A DNA stretch of 64,000 nt from Taishania sp965247975 (GTDB lineage Bacteria > Bacteroidota > Bacteroidia > Flavobacteriales_D > Crocinitomicaceae): the NCBI GenBank assembly GCA_965247975.1, contig OZ252050.1, positions 3,596,001 through 3,660,000 on the forward strand, written 5' to 3'. Positions 52,475 through 60,807 of the stretch are shown here, piece after piece. Position numbers and translations under genes: made by a program. The notes beneath the pieces are model-generated. The model was not told where the DNA came from and made no database searches. It saw only the letters and a list, made by a program, of their open reading frames with translations. Every line of letters begins with the position of its first letter. Positions within the stretch are counted from its first letter, which is position 1.

Positions 52475-52606
52475 TAAAAAAGCGTGTGCTTCGAGAAAGT
52501 TCAGTCATTTGTGAAAAAAAAGCAACTTGATTTCTTGAAATTTTCATTTCATCGAATAATTAAGAAAAAGAAAAAGATTTGAAAATCTTCTGTCCAAACA
52601 GAAACT

Positions 52607-55132
52607 CTAAAAATTCCACTTCATGCTTCGATTGTCGAGCATCGAAAAGGAAATTTTCCAGGTAGCGTTTGGTTTAATGTTATTTCCATCAGAAATAGCG
52701 CCATATAATCCTATTCGCAATCGGCGACGAGACAATTTAAAGATGCGTTCCAATCCAAAAAGGAATTCATAATGTTGCCAATTTAATTCCTGCACATACA
52801 ATGCTCCAGCTCCAACAACCAAACCTATACGTGTTTTTTTCATGAATGGAATTTTATTGATTATAGCTCCATTATCGTGGTGAACAATGTGTCCAACATA
52901 GGTCATTTTTGTTGAAGGTAGCGAAGTGTCTAACCCTTGAAAAGAGTTGAGCGGATCTGAAAACCAAATAGGATCACTTGGTCTAAAATATTTGTAATCC
53001 GCATTATACAGATTTCGTGAACTTAAGAATTTTCCTGTCCAAACATTGTAACTCGTTGTTCCCAAAAGTCCCAATTTAAAAGTTTGTTGTGCGCCAATGC
53101 GCGTATACTCATGATCAACTTCACTGCCGAAAAGATTTGGAATCCCGCGCTCGTAATACCAATAAAATGTTGGCCAGCGCGAACCTAACAAAACCTTGCG
53201 ATTTGGTTCTCGCATGTATTTTTGTCCAGGAGTGTAGGATAAGTTGATAATTCCAATGGCCGCTTGATAGGATTTGAAAGCTGTTGGATCATTATTCGGT
53301 AGGATGCTATCAAAACCTCCTACAAAACGATAATCTTCAATGCTTCGACGTTCGGTAAAACTAAAATCGGTGAACAAATAAAAGCCATTGAAAAGCTCAT
53401 AATCATTCGAAATTTCAAGCGAAGTTGTTTCAATAAAATTGTTTCTTCGGTAAACTTGAGAAAACGAATTATTCCATTGAATTGCATCAAAATCATGGTC
53501 GAATGCGACTCGCAATCTTCCAAAATGAAAAGGTGCGTATAAGAAATCCCAAATGGTTTCTCCTTTGATATCCGAATTTAAAAAACCATAAGAAAGCTCT
53601 GTGTAAACATCCAAGGCGCGTTCATCCTTCCATTTCTTAAAGTAAAAAACATTGGGTGAAACTCTTGGACCAGCAATGTAAATTGGACGAATCAATGCTG
53701 CTAAAGAACTGATTGTCCACTGTGTTTTCTTTGCTCGATTGCGATGATCAACGCCAAACCAAAGCACTTTGAGCACTGTAATTTTGTTAAATACTTTATC
53801 AACCGAATCTTGATATTCAACACGATTTTGATAATCCCGAATACTATCTTTAACAAGTACGAATTTAAGTTCTTCTGCAGTTAATTCATTTTTTCTGTTT
53901 TTCGCCCAGAATGCAGTGTCTTTGTCATACGCTTCTTGTTCAGTGATCGATAATTCGTTATTAAAATACTTTTTATCAAATTGAACATCGAATTTGTAGT
54001 CATTAAATGTTGCTGTTGTATTTAAAGTTGATGATTGACTTTTATAAGTCACACCGTAATTCAGAATTTGTTTGTCAAGAACACATATTGAATCTCCAGG
54101 GTGCGAAAATTCTTGGGTAATGGAAAAATAATCGTAAATCAACAAATTTCCTTTTTCCATGGTCAATTCCAATTTCTTCACGAGCCATGTAGAATCTTCG
54201 ACCCAAATAAATCCGGATAAAGTAGTAGTAGCAACATTTCGAGGAATGATTTTTATCTTGTTGATGATTTTGCCATTTTCTTCAGTTTTCTCAATCAATC
54301 GATATTTGTAGCTTAAAATTCCTGGTGTAGAAATGGGAGAACTTACAGGAGTTTGATGAAGATCATCCAAGTGCAACAAATTTTGAAAGAAATTGAAATT
54401 TGATTTGACCGTAGTAACGTAGTACAAATTACTTATGTTCCCTCTAACTTCGTACGCATTTCGAATTTCTTTCACTTTATTGTATGGCTCAAAATTACGA
54501 GTCAACTGAACCTCCACCAGATTCATATTGCCTGCTAGTTTTTCATCAGCAAGCCTTTGCTCAGCGAAAGGATCCTCAAAAGCATTTGGATCTTCCACTT
54601 TTTCTACTTCCTTTTTCTTCTTTTGTTTCTCTGATTTTTCTTCCGCTTTCTCGCTCAAGGCAATTTTTTCAGAAGCTTTGATGTATACTTCGCAACTGTG
54701 AGGGTAATTCCAAAGGCTTATTTTATCGCGTTTTTCAACTACTTTAAGCATGATATCCCTGCCTGGATTTGTTTTCTTAGCGCTCACTTCAACATCTTCA
54801 AAATCTTTAAATTCAAGTGGGATCAAGTTAATGTCGCGGATTTGATTCGCATCTACCATCACAACGTAAACCTCACGATTTTGATATCCTTCAGAAGTTG
54901 CGATCACATAATATTCATCCGGAATGAGTTGCATCTCGTATTTTCCATTTGCATCGCACACAGTTCGTAGCGCAGCATTGTTTTTCACAAAGACTTTAGC
55001 ATAAGGAATTGGGGTGTTGTGCTCATCGAGAATTTGGCCACTTAAAGTTCGTTGCGCAATTGAAAAAACTGGCAAAAAGAACAAAAAAAGCATGAAAAGA
55101 AATGAAAATAACTTCATCTGTTTTAAGACCAT
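52607..55132 (-). CDS. DUF5686 outer-membrane protein with CarboxypepD_reg-like domain
   Basis: This 841-aa protein has a signal peptide (ending near FSIAQ), an N-terminal carboxypeptidase-regulatory-like beta-sandwich (RTLSGQILDEHNTPIPYAKV, residues about 27-110), a Lys/Glu-rich charged segment (EKAEEKSEKQKKKKEVEKVE, about 155-175) and a large C-terminal DUF5686 beta-barrel part. Aromatic strand motifs occur in the barrel (FYWYYERGIPNLFGSE, YNVWTGKFLSSRNLYN). The last residue is Phe, as in many outer-membrane barrels (RSMKWNF). Such proteins resemble TonB-dependent receptors without a plug. The role is unknown. ATG at 55132 is used; MKLFSF five codons later is an alternative start. Confidence 0.88.
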   Translation of the reverse strand: MVLKQMKLFSFLFMLFLFFLPVFSIAQRTLSGQILDEHNTPIPYAKVFVKNNAALRTVCDANGKYEMQLIPDEYYVIATSEGYQNREVYVVMVDANQIRDINLIPLEFKDFEDVEVSAKKTNPGRDIMLKVVEKRDKISLWNYPHSCEVYIKASEKIALSEKAEEKSEKQKKKKEVEKVEDPNAFEDPFAEQRLADEKLAGNMNLVEVQLTRNFEPYNKVKEIRNAYEVRGNISNLYYVTTVKSNFNFFQNLLHLDDLHQTPVSSPISTPGILSYKYRLIEKTEENGKIINKIKIIPRNVATTTLSGFIWVEDSTWLVKKLELTMEKGNLLIYDYFSITQEFSHPGDSICVLDKQILNYGVTYKSQSSTLNTTATFNDYKFDVQFDKKYFNNELSITEQEAYDKDTAFWAKNRKNELTAEELKFVLVKDSIRDYQNRVEYQDSVDKVFNKITVLKVLWFGVDHRNRAKKTQWTISSLAALIRPIYIAGPRVSPNVFYFKKWKDERALDVYTELSYGFLNSDIKGETIWDFLYAPFHFGRLRVAFDHDFDAIQWNNSFSQVYRRNNFIETTSLEISNDYELFNGFYLFTDFSFTERRSIEDYRFVGGFDSILPNNDPTAFKSYQAAIGIINLSYTPGQKYMREPNRKVLLGSRWPTFYWYYERGIPNLFGSEVDHEYTRIGAQQTFKLGLLGTTSYNVWTGKFLSSRNLYNADYKYFRPSDPIWFSDPLNSFQGLDTSLPSTKMTYVGHIVHHDNGAIINKIPFMKKTRIGLVVGAGALYVQELNWQHYEFLFGLERIFKLSRRRLRIGLYGAISDGNNIKPNATWKISFSMLDNRSMKWNF

Positions 55133-55153
55133 TTAAAGCGCAAAAATGTTACA

Positions 55154-55161
55154 CAAAAATA
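55154..55161 (-). promoter_or_regulatory. Candidate -7 box TATTTTTG for the DUF5686 gene
   Basis: On the - strand it reads TATTTTTG and lies 21 bases before the ATG at 55132. No clear -33 box was found at the usual distance. Confidence 0.4.
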
Positions 55162-55226
55162 AAATTTAACGTATTAAATAGGAATCCAATTGTGTTGAAC
55201 GGCAAAAATCTACTTTGAATTTGCAT

Positions 55227-55466
55227 TCACTCTCCTGTTTTATTTGGAGGCATATTGTTTTGATTTTCAAGATACTCAAGATGCTTCTCCATACGTTTCA
55301 TCATGAATTTCCGAAACACGTACATTACAAGCGCCAATCCAGCAAAAACATAATAATAACCCCATTTATTAAAACCATCCGTAAGCGATTTATACGTGAT
55401 AAAAATGGTTAATCCAACTCCCACAAAGAGCCAGAAATTGAGCATTATCTTATTGTAGAGATTCAT
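55227..55466 (-). CDS. Small membrane protein, function unknown
   Basis: I do not recognise a family. The 79-aa protein has two hydrophobic helices (about 7-24, FWLFVGVGLTIFITY; and about 33-52, YYYVFAGLALVMYVFR) and a short charged C-terminal helix (KFMMKRMEKHLEYLENQNN), placing both ends on the same side of the membrane. It lies between the DUF5686 and DUF1456 genes on the same strand, with gaps of 94 and 53 bases. Base composition is that of its neighbours, so it looks like a real gene. Confidence 0.65.
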   Translation of the reverse strand: MNLYNKIMLNFWLFVGVGLTIFITYKSLTDGFNKWGYYYVFAGLALVMYVFRKFMMKRMEKHLEYLENQNNMPPNKTGE

Positions 55467-55519
55467 TTTTTTGAAGCAAAAATACTTAAAACTAGAGTGA
55501 AGTGTGTGTTTTTGATGAT

Positions 55520-55978
55520 CTATTTTCCATGTTTATGTTGCAAACCGATTAAAAAATTTCGCAAAAACTGATCTTTACATGGACGGTAATGCTTGTGCGA
55601 AGGATTGCGGAACAATGCACTTAATTCTGTTTTGCTAATGCGCAATTCAGCCGCATCAAACAATTCCAATATTGAATCGTCGGTTAATTCTAGTGCAATT
55701 TTTAGCTTTCGAAAAATAATGTTGTTGGTTAATTTCGATTCGACGATTGGCTCCTTTCCTTCTTGAACACCGCGTTTTTTAGCAATAAATCCATTTAAAA
55801 ACCTTGCGAATGGTTGGTCCTGCAATGCTTTGTAAAATTCGTCATCGTCTTTTTTAAGCCAATTGCTCACTTCTGCCCTTGTTACGGCTAGTCCACCCAT
55901 TTCGAAAAGCTCAATCATTTGGTTGTCATTGTAATCAAAAATAAATCTGATTCTTCGAAGAACATCGTTATTGGTCAT
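55520..55978 (-). CDS. DUF1456 family protein (YehS-like)
   Basis: This cytoplasmic protein of 152 aa is built of two copies of the DUF1456 helical repeat: NNDVLRRIRFIFDYNDNQM with EVSNWLKKDDDEFYKAL, and TNNIIFRKLKIALELTDDS with ELSALFRNPSHKHYRPCKD. The family (E. coli YehS) has no settled function. The ATG at 55978 (MTNNDVLRR) is the family start. A frame nine codons longer adds only MPNAFFHFF. It is divergent from the HTH regulator gene. Confidence 0.9.
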   Translation of the reverse strand: MTNNDVLRRIRFIFDYNDNQMIELFEMGGLAVTRAEVSNWLKKDDDEFYKALQDQPFARFLNGFIAKKRGVQEGKEPIVESKLTNNIIFRKLKIALELTDDSILELFDAAELRISKTELSALFRNPSHKHYRPCKDQFLRNFLIGLQHKHGK

Positions 55979-56070
55979 AAAAAAATGAAAAAATGCATTT
56001 GGCAAATGTACACAAATGAAATAGAGTTTGGTGGAGATTTATTTAAGTGGGGGGTTTGGGTTTTGAGCTG

Positions 56071-56132
56071 CAAGTCACTGAAAATGGACCGTTCACTAAA
56101 AAATTAAATTTTTAAAATTTTATTCGTTTAAA
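56071..56132 (+). promoter_or_regulatory. Copy 1 of a 46-bp direct repeat with AT-rich palindrome, upstream of the HTH gene
   Basis: The 46 bases from 56071 to 56116 recur at 56534-56579 with few differences. The last 26 bases (56091-56116) are identical in both. They contain AAAAATT-A-AATTTTT, a palindrome with 7-bp arms. CGTTTAAA follows at 56125-56132, and again after copy 2. The repeat is about 85 bases before the chosen ATG of the HTH gene, a fitting place for an operator. Confidence 0.6.
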
Positions 56133-56201
56133 CTTTTATTTTTTTTGCGTGAAATGCATTTTTTACTTAACTTCATGGTAAACATTAAAATACTTAACAA
56201 C

Positions 56202-56501
56202 ATGCCAGTCAGCAAAACAGACCTTTTTACAGAAAAAGAATTGAATTTAGCCATCGTCGGAAGAGCCCTTTCTCATCCTGCAAGAATTAGAATTTTTGAA
56301 CTATTAAACGAACATGGTTTCGTGAAAAACTCAGAATTATCAGCAACATTAAATCTAACCCAAACAAGTGTGTCTAATCACATTCGGAAATTGAAGGATG
56401 CCGATTTAATTCACATTGAATACGAACCAAATTATTTTAGAATTTCGCTAAAAGAACAAGGACTTAGTTCTATATCTTCGTTTGCCGAAAGTTTCTTGTA
56501 A
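56202..56501 (+). CDS. Winged-helix HTH regulator (ArsR-like)
   Basis: This small DNA-binding protein of 99 aa belongs to the ArsR-like winged-helix group. The HTH reads KNSELSATLNLTQTSVSNHIRK, preceded by VGRALSHPARIRIFELLNEHG (typical ArsR helix 2-3) and followed by the wing DADLIHIEYEPNYFRISLKE. No Cys cluster for metal binding is seen, so it is not a classic metal sensor. ATG at 56202 (MPVSKTDLF) is preferred; in-frame starts at 56145 and 56175 would add up to 19 residues without domain features. Direct repeats with palindromes lie on both sides, so it probably controls itself and the next gene. Confidence 0.85.
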   Translation: MPVSKTDLFTEKELNLAIVGRALSHPARIRIFELLNEHGFVKNSELSATLNLTQTSVSNHIRKLKDADLIHIEYEPNYFRISLKEQGLSSISSFAESFL

Positions 56502-56533
56502 ACCGTGCTTTTCTAATTCCGAGACACGCTCTA

Positions 56534-56603
56534 CAAGTCAATGAAAACAGACTGTTCACTAAAAAATTAAATTTTTAAATAATTAAAAAAATAATCGTTT
56601 AAA
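56534..56603 (+). promoter_or_regulatory. Copy 2 of the 46-bp direct repeat, upstream of the YD-rich protein gene
   Basis: This repeats 56071-56116, including the AAAAATT-A-AATTTTT palindrome (56563-56577) and a later CGTTTAAA (56596-56603). It lies about 90 bases before the GTG of the gene at 56694, at nearly the same distance as copy 1 from its gene. Confidence 0.6.
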
Positions 56604-56693
56604 AGAATAAGTTTTTCACCTGATTTGTGCGATTCTTCATAACTATTTCCACCTTTCTTGATTTCGTGGCATCATTTTTTCTTTTTTTGCAAG

Positions 56694-57581
56694 GTGAAAT
56701 TATTCGTATCCATTTTTGCTTTTTGCATCCAAACAGTTTTGTTCGGTCAAGTGCTCGACAATTCAAACGGACAAGCGTTTACGGAAAAGCCTTTTTTCAA
56801 CAAAACGTTTATTAAAGCGAATAAAATTAAATCCATCGACGGCACATACAATTATAAAAAAGCTGGACAACCCATGGTTTCAACAAAATACCATAACGTT
56901 TATAAATTCGATACGGATGGGAATTTGATTGCGACTTATGAAACACGTACTGATGATGGCACGCGAGATACAACCTGGAACAAATACGAATATGACAGCA
57001 TCGGTCGACTTTCTATCCACAAAAAAGGAGATAAAAACGGAATGCTCGCCATCCATTATTTTTTCGATGAAAAAAATCGTGTGATCAAAGAAGAACAGTG
57101 GAAAGAATCACTTGATTCACTCGGGCGACCTCAAAAACCCATTCTTCAAAACGCCGAAATGATGAAATACGATGAATACACGCTTCAGCTTAAAAAAACG
57201 GTTTTCAATAGTTACAATTTGCCGTACAACATTGAGTACAAATATTTCAACATCGATGGTTATTTGACGGAACGCGAAGACCGCATTTTGATGACTTCTA
57301 AAATGTATAAGTACAAATATGCATACGATGAGCATGGATTTATTTCCTCGATTCAAACATTCAAGCAAACGGACAATTTGCCCCACGAGGAACTTCAATT
57401 TTTGTATGACACTTTCGGAAACATGACACAAAAGAACCATTATGTAAATGGGGAATTCATAACTGAAACCGCTGTGCTTTATAATAGCAAAACCAATTTA
57501 ATGTCGTCTGTACTCATTCGCGATGTGAAGACGAATTACATTATGGCAATCAGGTATTTGGATTATGTTTTTTACGAGTGA
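56694..57581 (+). CDS. Secreted protein with YD-like repeats, function unknown
   Basis: This 295-aa protein begins at GTG 56694 with a signal peptide (MKLFVSIFAFCIQTVLFGQ); a TTG 12 codons upstream would add a His/Phe-rich tail with no sense. The mature part has loose Rhs/YD-like strand repeats such as YKFDTDGNLIATYETR, YEYDSIGRLSIHKKG, YFFDEKNRVIKEEQ, YFNIDGYLTEREDR, YAYDEHGFISSIQTFK and FLYDTFGNMTQKNHY. Single YD-rich chains of this kind are common in Bacteroidota but are not toxins by themselves. A copy of the HTH gene's operator-like repeat lies in its leader, so the two may form a small regulated pair. It is convergent with the SDR gene, one base apart. Confidence 0.75.
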   Translation: MKLFVSIFAFCIQTVLFGQVLDNSNGQAFTEKPFFNKTFIKANKIKSIDGTYNYKKAGQPMVSTKYHNVYKFDTDGNLIATYETRTDDGTRDTTWNKYEYDSIGRLSIHKKGDKNGMLAIHYFFDEKNRVIKEEQWKESLDSLGRPQKPILQNAEMMKYDEYTLQLKKTVFNSYNLPYNIEYKYFNIDGYLTEREDRILMTSKMYKYKYAYDEHGFISSIQTFKQTDNLPHEELQFLYDTFGNMTQKNHYVNGEFITETAVLYNSKTNLMSSVLIRDVKTNYIMAIRYLDYVFYE

Positions 57582-57582
57582 T

Positions 57583-58599
57583 TTATTTCTTAGAACTCGA
57601 ATCAAAAGCATCAAATTTCACTGCATTCTCAATCGCTTCATCCACTGAAATAAAAGTATAATCCAATGTTCTACAAACCTCTTCGTTCGAGTAATTCATC
57701 GTTGAAAAGGCGCTTTTTGCTGTTTCCTTGGTAATTGAAGGTGTTGTGCGGGTCAACCAAGCCCAAATGCCTGCCAATCTCCAGGCAAACCCTACCATCC
57801 ATTTTGGAGTGCTTATCGTTGGTCCTTTTTTACCCATTCTTTTCGCAATACGCTGGAATATATCTCTGAATTTCACATTCTCCGAAATGCAAAGAAAACG
57901 TTCATTTTTTACATCGCTTTCCATTAATTTCTTAAAAATAGTTGCTACATCGCGTGCATCCACGAATGCATTTTGTCCGGGCGTGTAAAATTTCAACCCT
58001 TTTTTAACGGAACGAAAAATGGTCAATGAACTTTCATTCCAATCACCTGCACCAAAAATGACGCTCGGATTCAAAATCAGAACATCCATTCCTTCCTCCT
58101 TTGCACGCCAAACTTCTTTTTCAGATGAGTATTTTGTCACTGCATAACCACTTGTTTTATCACTTGCAATCCACTTTGTTTTTTCTGTTGTCAACTCGTT
58201 TTCTCGTCCTCCGATTGCTGCGGTTGAACTGATGTGACCAAACTTTTGAATATTGTTCGCTAATGCAAAACTGAGCATGTTGCATGTCCCCTCTCGATTG
58301 ATTTTCATCATTTTCTTGAAATCACGTCGAACAAATGAAACTTGCGCTGCGCAATGGTAAACGTGCGTAACGCCAACAAATGCATCTTTCAAACTAACTA
58401 AGTCTAAAACATCTGCATTTACCCATTCAATTTTATTGAAACGATGTGGATTTCCATTCGAATAAAAGTCAAACAATTTTCTGACACGATCGATGCGAAG
58501 TTTATCACGGTAGATGGCGCGCACAGGCAAATCACTCTTCATCAACTCATAAAGTAAATGACTTCCAATTAACCCTGTACCTCCAGTTACTAATATCAT
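57583..58599 (-). CDS. NAD(P)-dependent epimerase/dehydratase (extended SDR)
   Basis: This 338-aa Rossmann enzyme of the extended SDR class has the TGxxGxxG motif (LVTGGTGLIGSHLL), VYHCAAQVSFVR, the catalytic Tyr-xxx-Lys in YAVTKYSSEKEV and ILNPSVIFGAGDW. It resembles dihydroflavonol-4-reductase-like or 3-beta-HSD-like proteins of Bacteroidota. Substrate is not known. It is the last gene of the operon from 62923, starting three bases after the stop of the alkyltransferase-like gene. Confidence 0.92.
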   Translation of the reverse strand: MILVTGGTGLIGSHLLYELMKSDLPVRAIYRDKLRIDRVRKLFDFYSNGNPHRFNKIEWVNADVLDLVSLKDAFVGVTHVYHCAAQVSFVRRDFKKMMKINREGTCNMLSFALANNIQKFGHISSTAAIGGRENELTTEKTKWIASDKTSGYAVTKYSSEKEVWRAKEEGMDVLILNPSVIFGAGDWNESSLTIFRSVKKGLKFYTPGQNAFVDARDVATIFKKLMESDVKNERFLCISENVKFRDIFQRIAKRMGKKGPTISTPKWMVGFAWRLAGIWAWLTRTTPSITKETAKSAFSTMNYSNEEVCRTLDYTFISVDEAIENAVKFDAFDSSSKK

Positions 58600-58602
58600 T
58601 AG

Positions 58603-58950
58603 CTATAATCCAAGTTCAATCAATGGATCCCAAAAAAGTTCTTTAAAACGAGTGATTTTATCTTCCTTTACGTCAATTCCTTCGGCCAACAGCAATTCTT
58701 CCATTTTTGTTGGAGTTGAGAAATGTATTTTTCCAGTCAGTAAACCATTTCGATTCACCACGCGATGCGCCGGAATTCCAGTTTGTGCATGGGAGGCATT
58801 CATTGCCCAACCAACCATTCTACTTGATTTTGCCGTTCCAAGTGCTTTTGCGATTGCTCCGTAATTCGTCACGCGACCTTCAGGAATCAATTTCACGATT
58901 TCAAAAACGCTTTCAAAAAAATCCTTATGTCGCTCGTTTAACGATGACAT
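58603..58950 (-). CDS. Alkyltransferase-like protein (MGMT family without the acceptor Cys)
   Basis: This 115-aa protein has the DNA-binding domain of O6-methylguanine methyltransferases. EGRVTNYGAIAKALG, SSRMVGWAMN and IPAHRVVNRNGLLTG are the family's helix-turn-helix, arginine finger and active-site blocks. The active site normally reads PCHRV. Here Cys is replaced by Ala (Ala61), so it cannot accept alkyl groups. Such ATL proteins bind O6-alkylguanine and guide it to nucleotide excision repair. ATLs with Ala at this place are known in other bacteria. The gene is five bases after glmS and three before the SDR gene, in an otherwise unrelated operon. Confidence 0.9.
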   Translation of the reverse strand: MSSLNERHKDFFESVFEIVKLIPEGRVTNYGAIAKALGTAKSSRMVGWAMNASHAQTGIPAHRVVNRNGLLTGKIHFSTPTKMEELLLAEGIDVKEDKITRFKELFWDPLIELGL

Positions 58951-58954
58951 GTGA

Positions 58955-60802
58955 TTATTCTACCGTAACTGATTTTGCTAAATTTCTTGGTTGATCCACA
59001 TTGCAACCACGCATCACAGCAATGTGATAGGACAATAACTGAAATGGTATTGTTGCCAATAATGGCACCAAATGTTCATCTGTATCAGGTATTTCGATGA
59101 TATGATCTGCCATTGCTTTCACTTGTTCATCTCCTTCTGTAACGATCGCAATAATTTTTCCTTTACGCGCTTTTACTTCTTGTATGTTCGAAACTACTTT
59201 TTCATACGATGTGCCTTTTGTTGCAACAACGAATACTGGCATTTCTTCGTCGATCAAAGCGATAGGTCCATGTTTCATCTCGGCTGCTGGATACCCTTCA
59301 GCGTGAATATACGAAATTTCTTTTAGTTTCAACGCGCCTTCCAACGCAACTGGGAATGAACTTCCTCGTCCTAAATAAAGTGCATTCTGAGCATCTTTGT
59401 ATTTAAGCGCAATCGCTTCAATTAATTTATTTGTTTCAAGAACACGCTGTACTTTACTCGGAATTAATTCCAATTCAGACAACATTGTTCGGTATTTGGA
59501 TTCACTGATCGTTCCCTTTTTATGTGCTAACGATAATGCCATCAACGTTAAAATTGTTACTTGAGCGGTAAATGCTTTTGTTGATGCCACTCCAATTTCA
59601 GGTCCCGCATGCGTGTAAGATCCAGCATCCGTGATTCGTGAAATGGATGAACCCACAACATTACAAATTCCCAAAATAGTAGCTCCTTTGGATTTTGCCA
59701 ATTCAAGTGCGGCTAAAGTATCTGCTGTTTCACCGGACTGAGAAATTGCAATAACGACATCATTTTCAGTAACAATCGGATTTCGGTAGCGGAATTCACT
59801 TGCATATTCTACTTCAACATTGATGCGCGCTAAATCTTCGATAAGATATTCTCCCACCAAACATGCATGCCAAGACGTTCCACATGCCACCATAATAAGT
59901 CGCTGTGCTTGGATCATTTTTTGTTCAAAATCTTTGATTCCGCCCAAAGAAACCCAACCTTCTGTTGCATTTAATCTTCCACGGAAACAATCGGTAATTG
60001 ATCTCGGCTGCTCATTGATTTCCTTCAACATAAAATGTTCATAGCCGCCTTTTTCCAAAGCTTCCAATTCCATTTCTAATTGATGAATGTATGGGATTTT
60101 CTCCTCGCTGCTTTCAATATTGTATATTTTTAAACCACGCTCCAAATCAACAATCGCAATTTCTTCATCCCCTAAATAAACCACATCTTTGGTGTATTCG
60201 ACAATTGGAGTAGCATCAGAAGCGATGTAAAAATCATTTTCTTTGCCTATTCCAACAACTAAAGGACTACTTTTTCTCGCAACCACCAATTGATTTGGGT
60301 GTTCTCTTGAAATGACTACAATTGCATAAGCACCAACAACTTGCTCTAAAGCCAATCGAACAGATTCTGCCAAAGAAACATCTGTGTTTTTGCGAATATC
60401 ATCAATAAGGTAAACCAAGGCTTCTGTATCCGTTTCACTTCTGAAAGTATAGCCTTTACGCATAAGCTCTCGTTTCAATGGATCATAATTCTCTATGATT
60501 CCATTGTGAATCATGGCAATACTACCATCTTCCGAAAAATGTGGATGCGCATTAATATCGTTTGGTAAACCGTGAGTCGCCCATCTGGTATGGCCAATGG
60601 CAACAGAACCTTGAATGTCTTTGTCGGTAACAAATTCCTCCAAATTAGATACTTTTCCTTGACGTTTGTAATTGTGTAAGCCTCTGTCATTTAAGACAGC
60701 AACTCCAGCACTATCATAACCTCTGTATTCTAAACGTTTCAATCCATTGATTACAATTGGAAACGCTTCTTTTTTTCCGATATACGCAACAATTCCACAC
60801 AT
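58955..60802 (-). CDS. glmS: Glutamine-fructose-6-phosphate aminotransferase (isomerising)
   Basis: GlmS makes glucosamine-6-phosphate, the first step to UDP-GlcNAc for peptidoglycan and LPS. The 615-aa enzyme begins MCGIVAYIG (catalytic Cys after Met removal), with RWATHGLPNDINAHPH and SSPLVVGIGKEND in the glutaminase domain. The two SIS sugar-isomerase domains follow: IMVACGTSWHACLVGEYL, ISQSGETADTLAAL and GAGSSFPVALEGALKLKE-type sequence (LYLGRGSSFPVALEGALK). The C-terminus NLAKSVTVE is the family end that closes the active site. It follows the DUF4270 gene by five bases. Confidence 0.97.
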   Translation of the reverse strand: MCGIVAYIGKKEAFPIVINGLKRLEYRGYDSAGVAVLNDRGLHNYKRQGKVSNLEEFVTDKDIQGSVAIGHTRWATHGLPNDINAHPHFSEDGSIAMIHNGIIENYDPLKRELMRKGYTFRSETDTEALVYLIDDIRKNTDVSLAESVRLALEQVVGAYAIVVISREHPNQLVVARKSSPLVVGIGKENDFYIASDATPIVEYTKDVVYLGDEEIAIVDLERGLKIYNIESSEEKIPYIHQLEMELEALEKGGYEHFMLKEINEQPRSITDCFRGRLNATEGWVSLGGIKDFEQKMIQAQRLIMVACGTSWHACLVGEYLIEDLARINVEVEYASEFRYRNPIVTENDVVIAISQSGETADTLAALELAKSKGATILGICNVVGSSISRITDAGSYTHAGPEIGVASTKAFTAQVTILTLMALSLAHKKGTISESKYRTMLSELELIPSKVQRVLETNKLIEAIALKYKDAQNALYLGRGSSFPVALEGALKLKEISYIHAEGYPAAEMKHGPIALIDEEMPVFVVATKGTSYEKVVSNIQEVKARKGKIIAIVTEGDEQVKAMADHIIEIPDTDEHLVPLLATIPFQLLSYHIAVMRGCNVDQPRNLAKSVTVE

Positions 60803-60807
60803 ATTTT

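Noticed and set aside
56694..57581. Rhs-type toxin
   Set aside because: YD-like words are present, but the protein is short, secreted by a Sec signal, has no toxin domain and no immunity gene follows.
58603..58950. Active O6-methylguanine methyltransferase
   Set aside because: The acceptor Cys is Ala, so the protein cannot take up alkyl groups; it is called an ATL instead.
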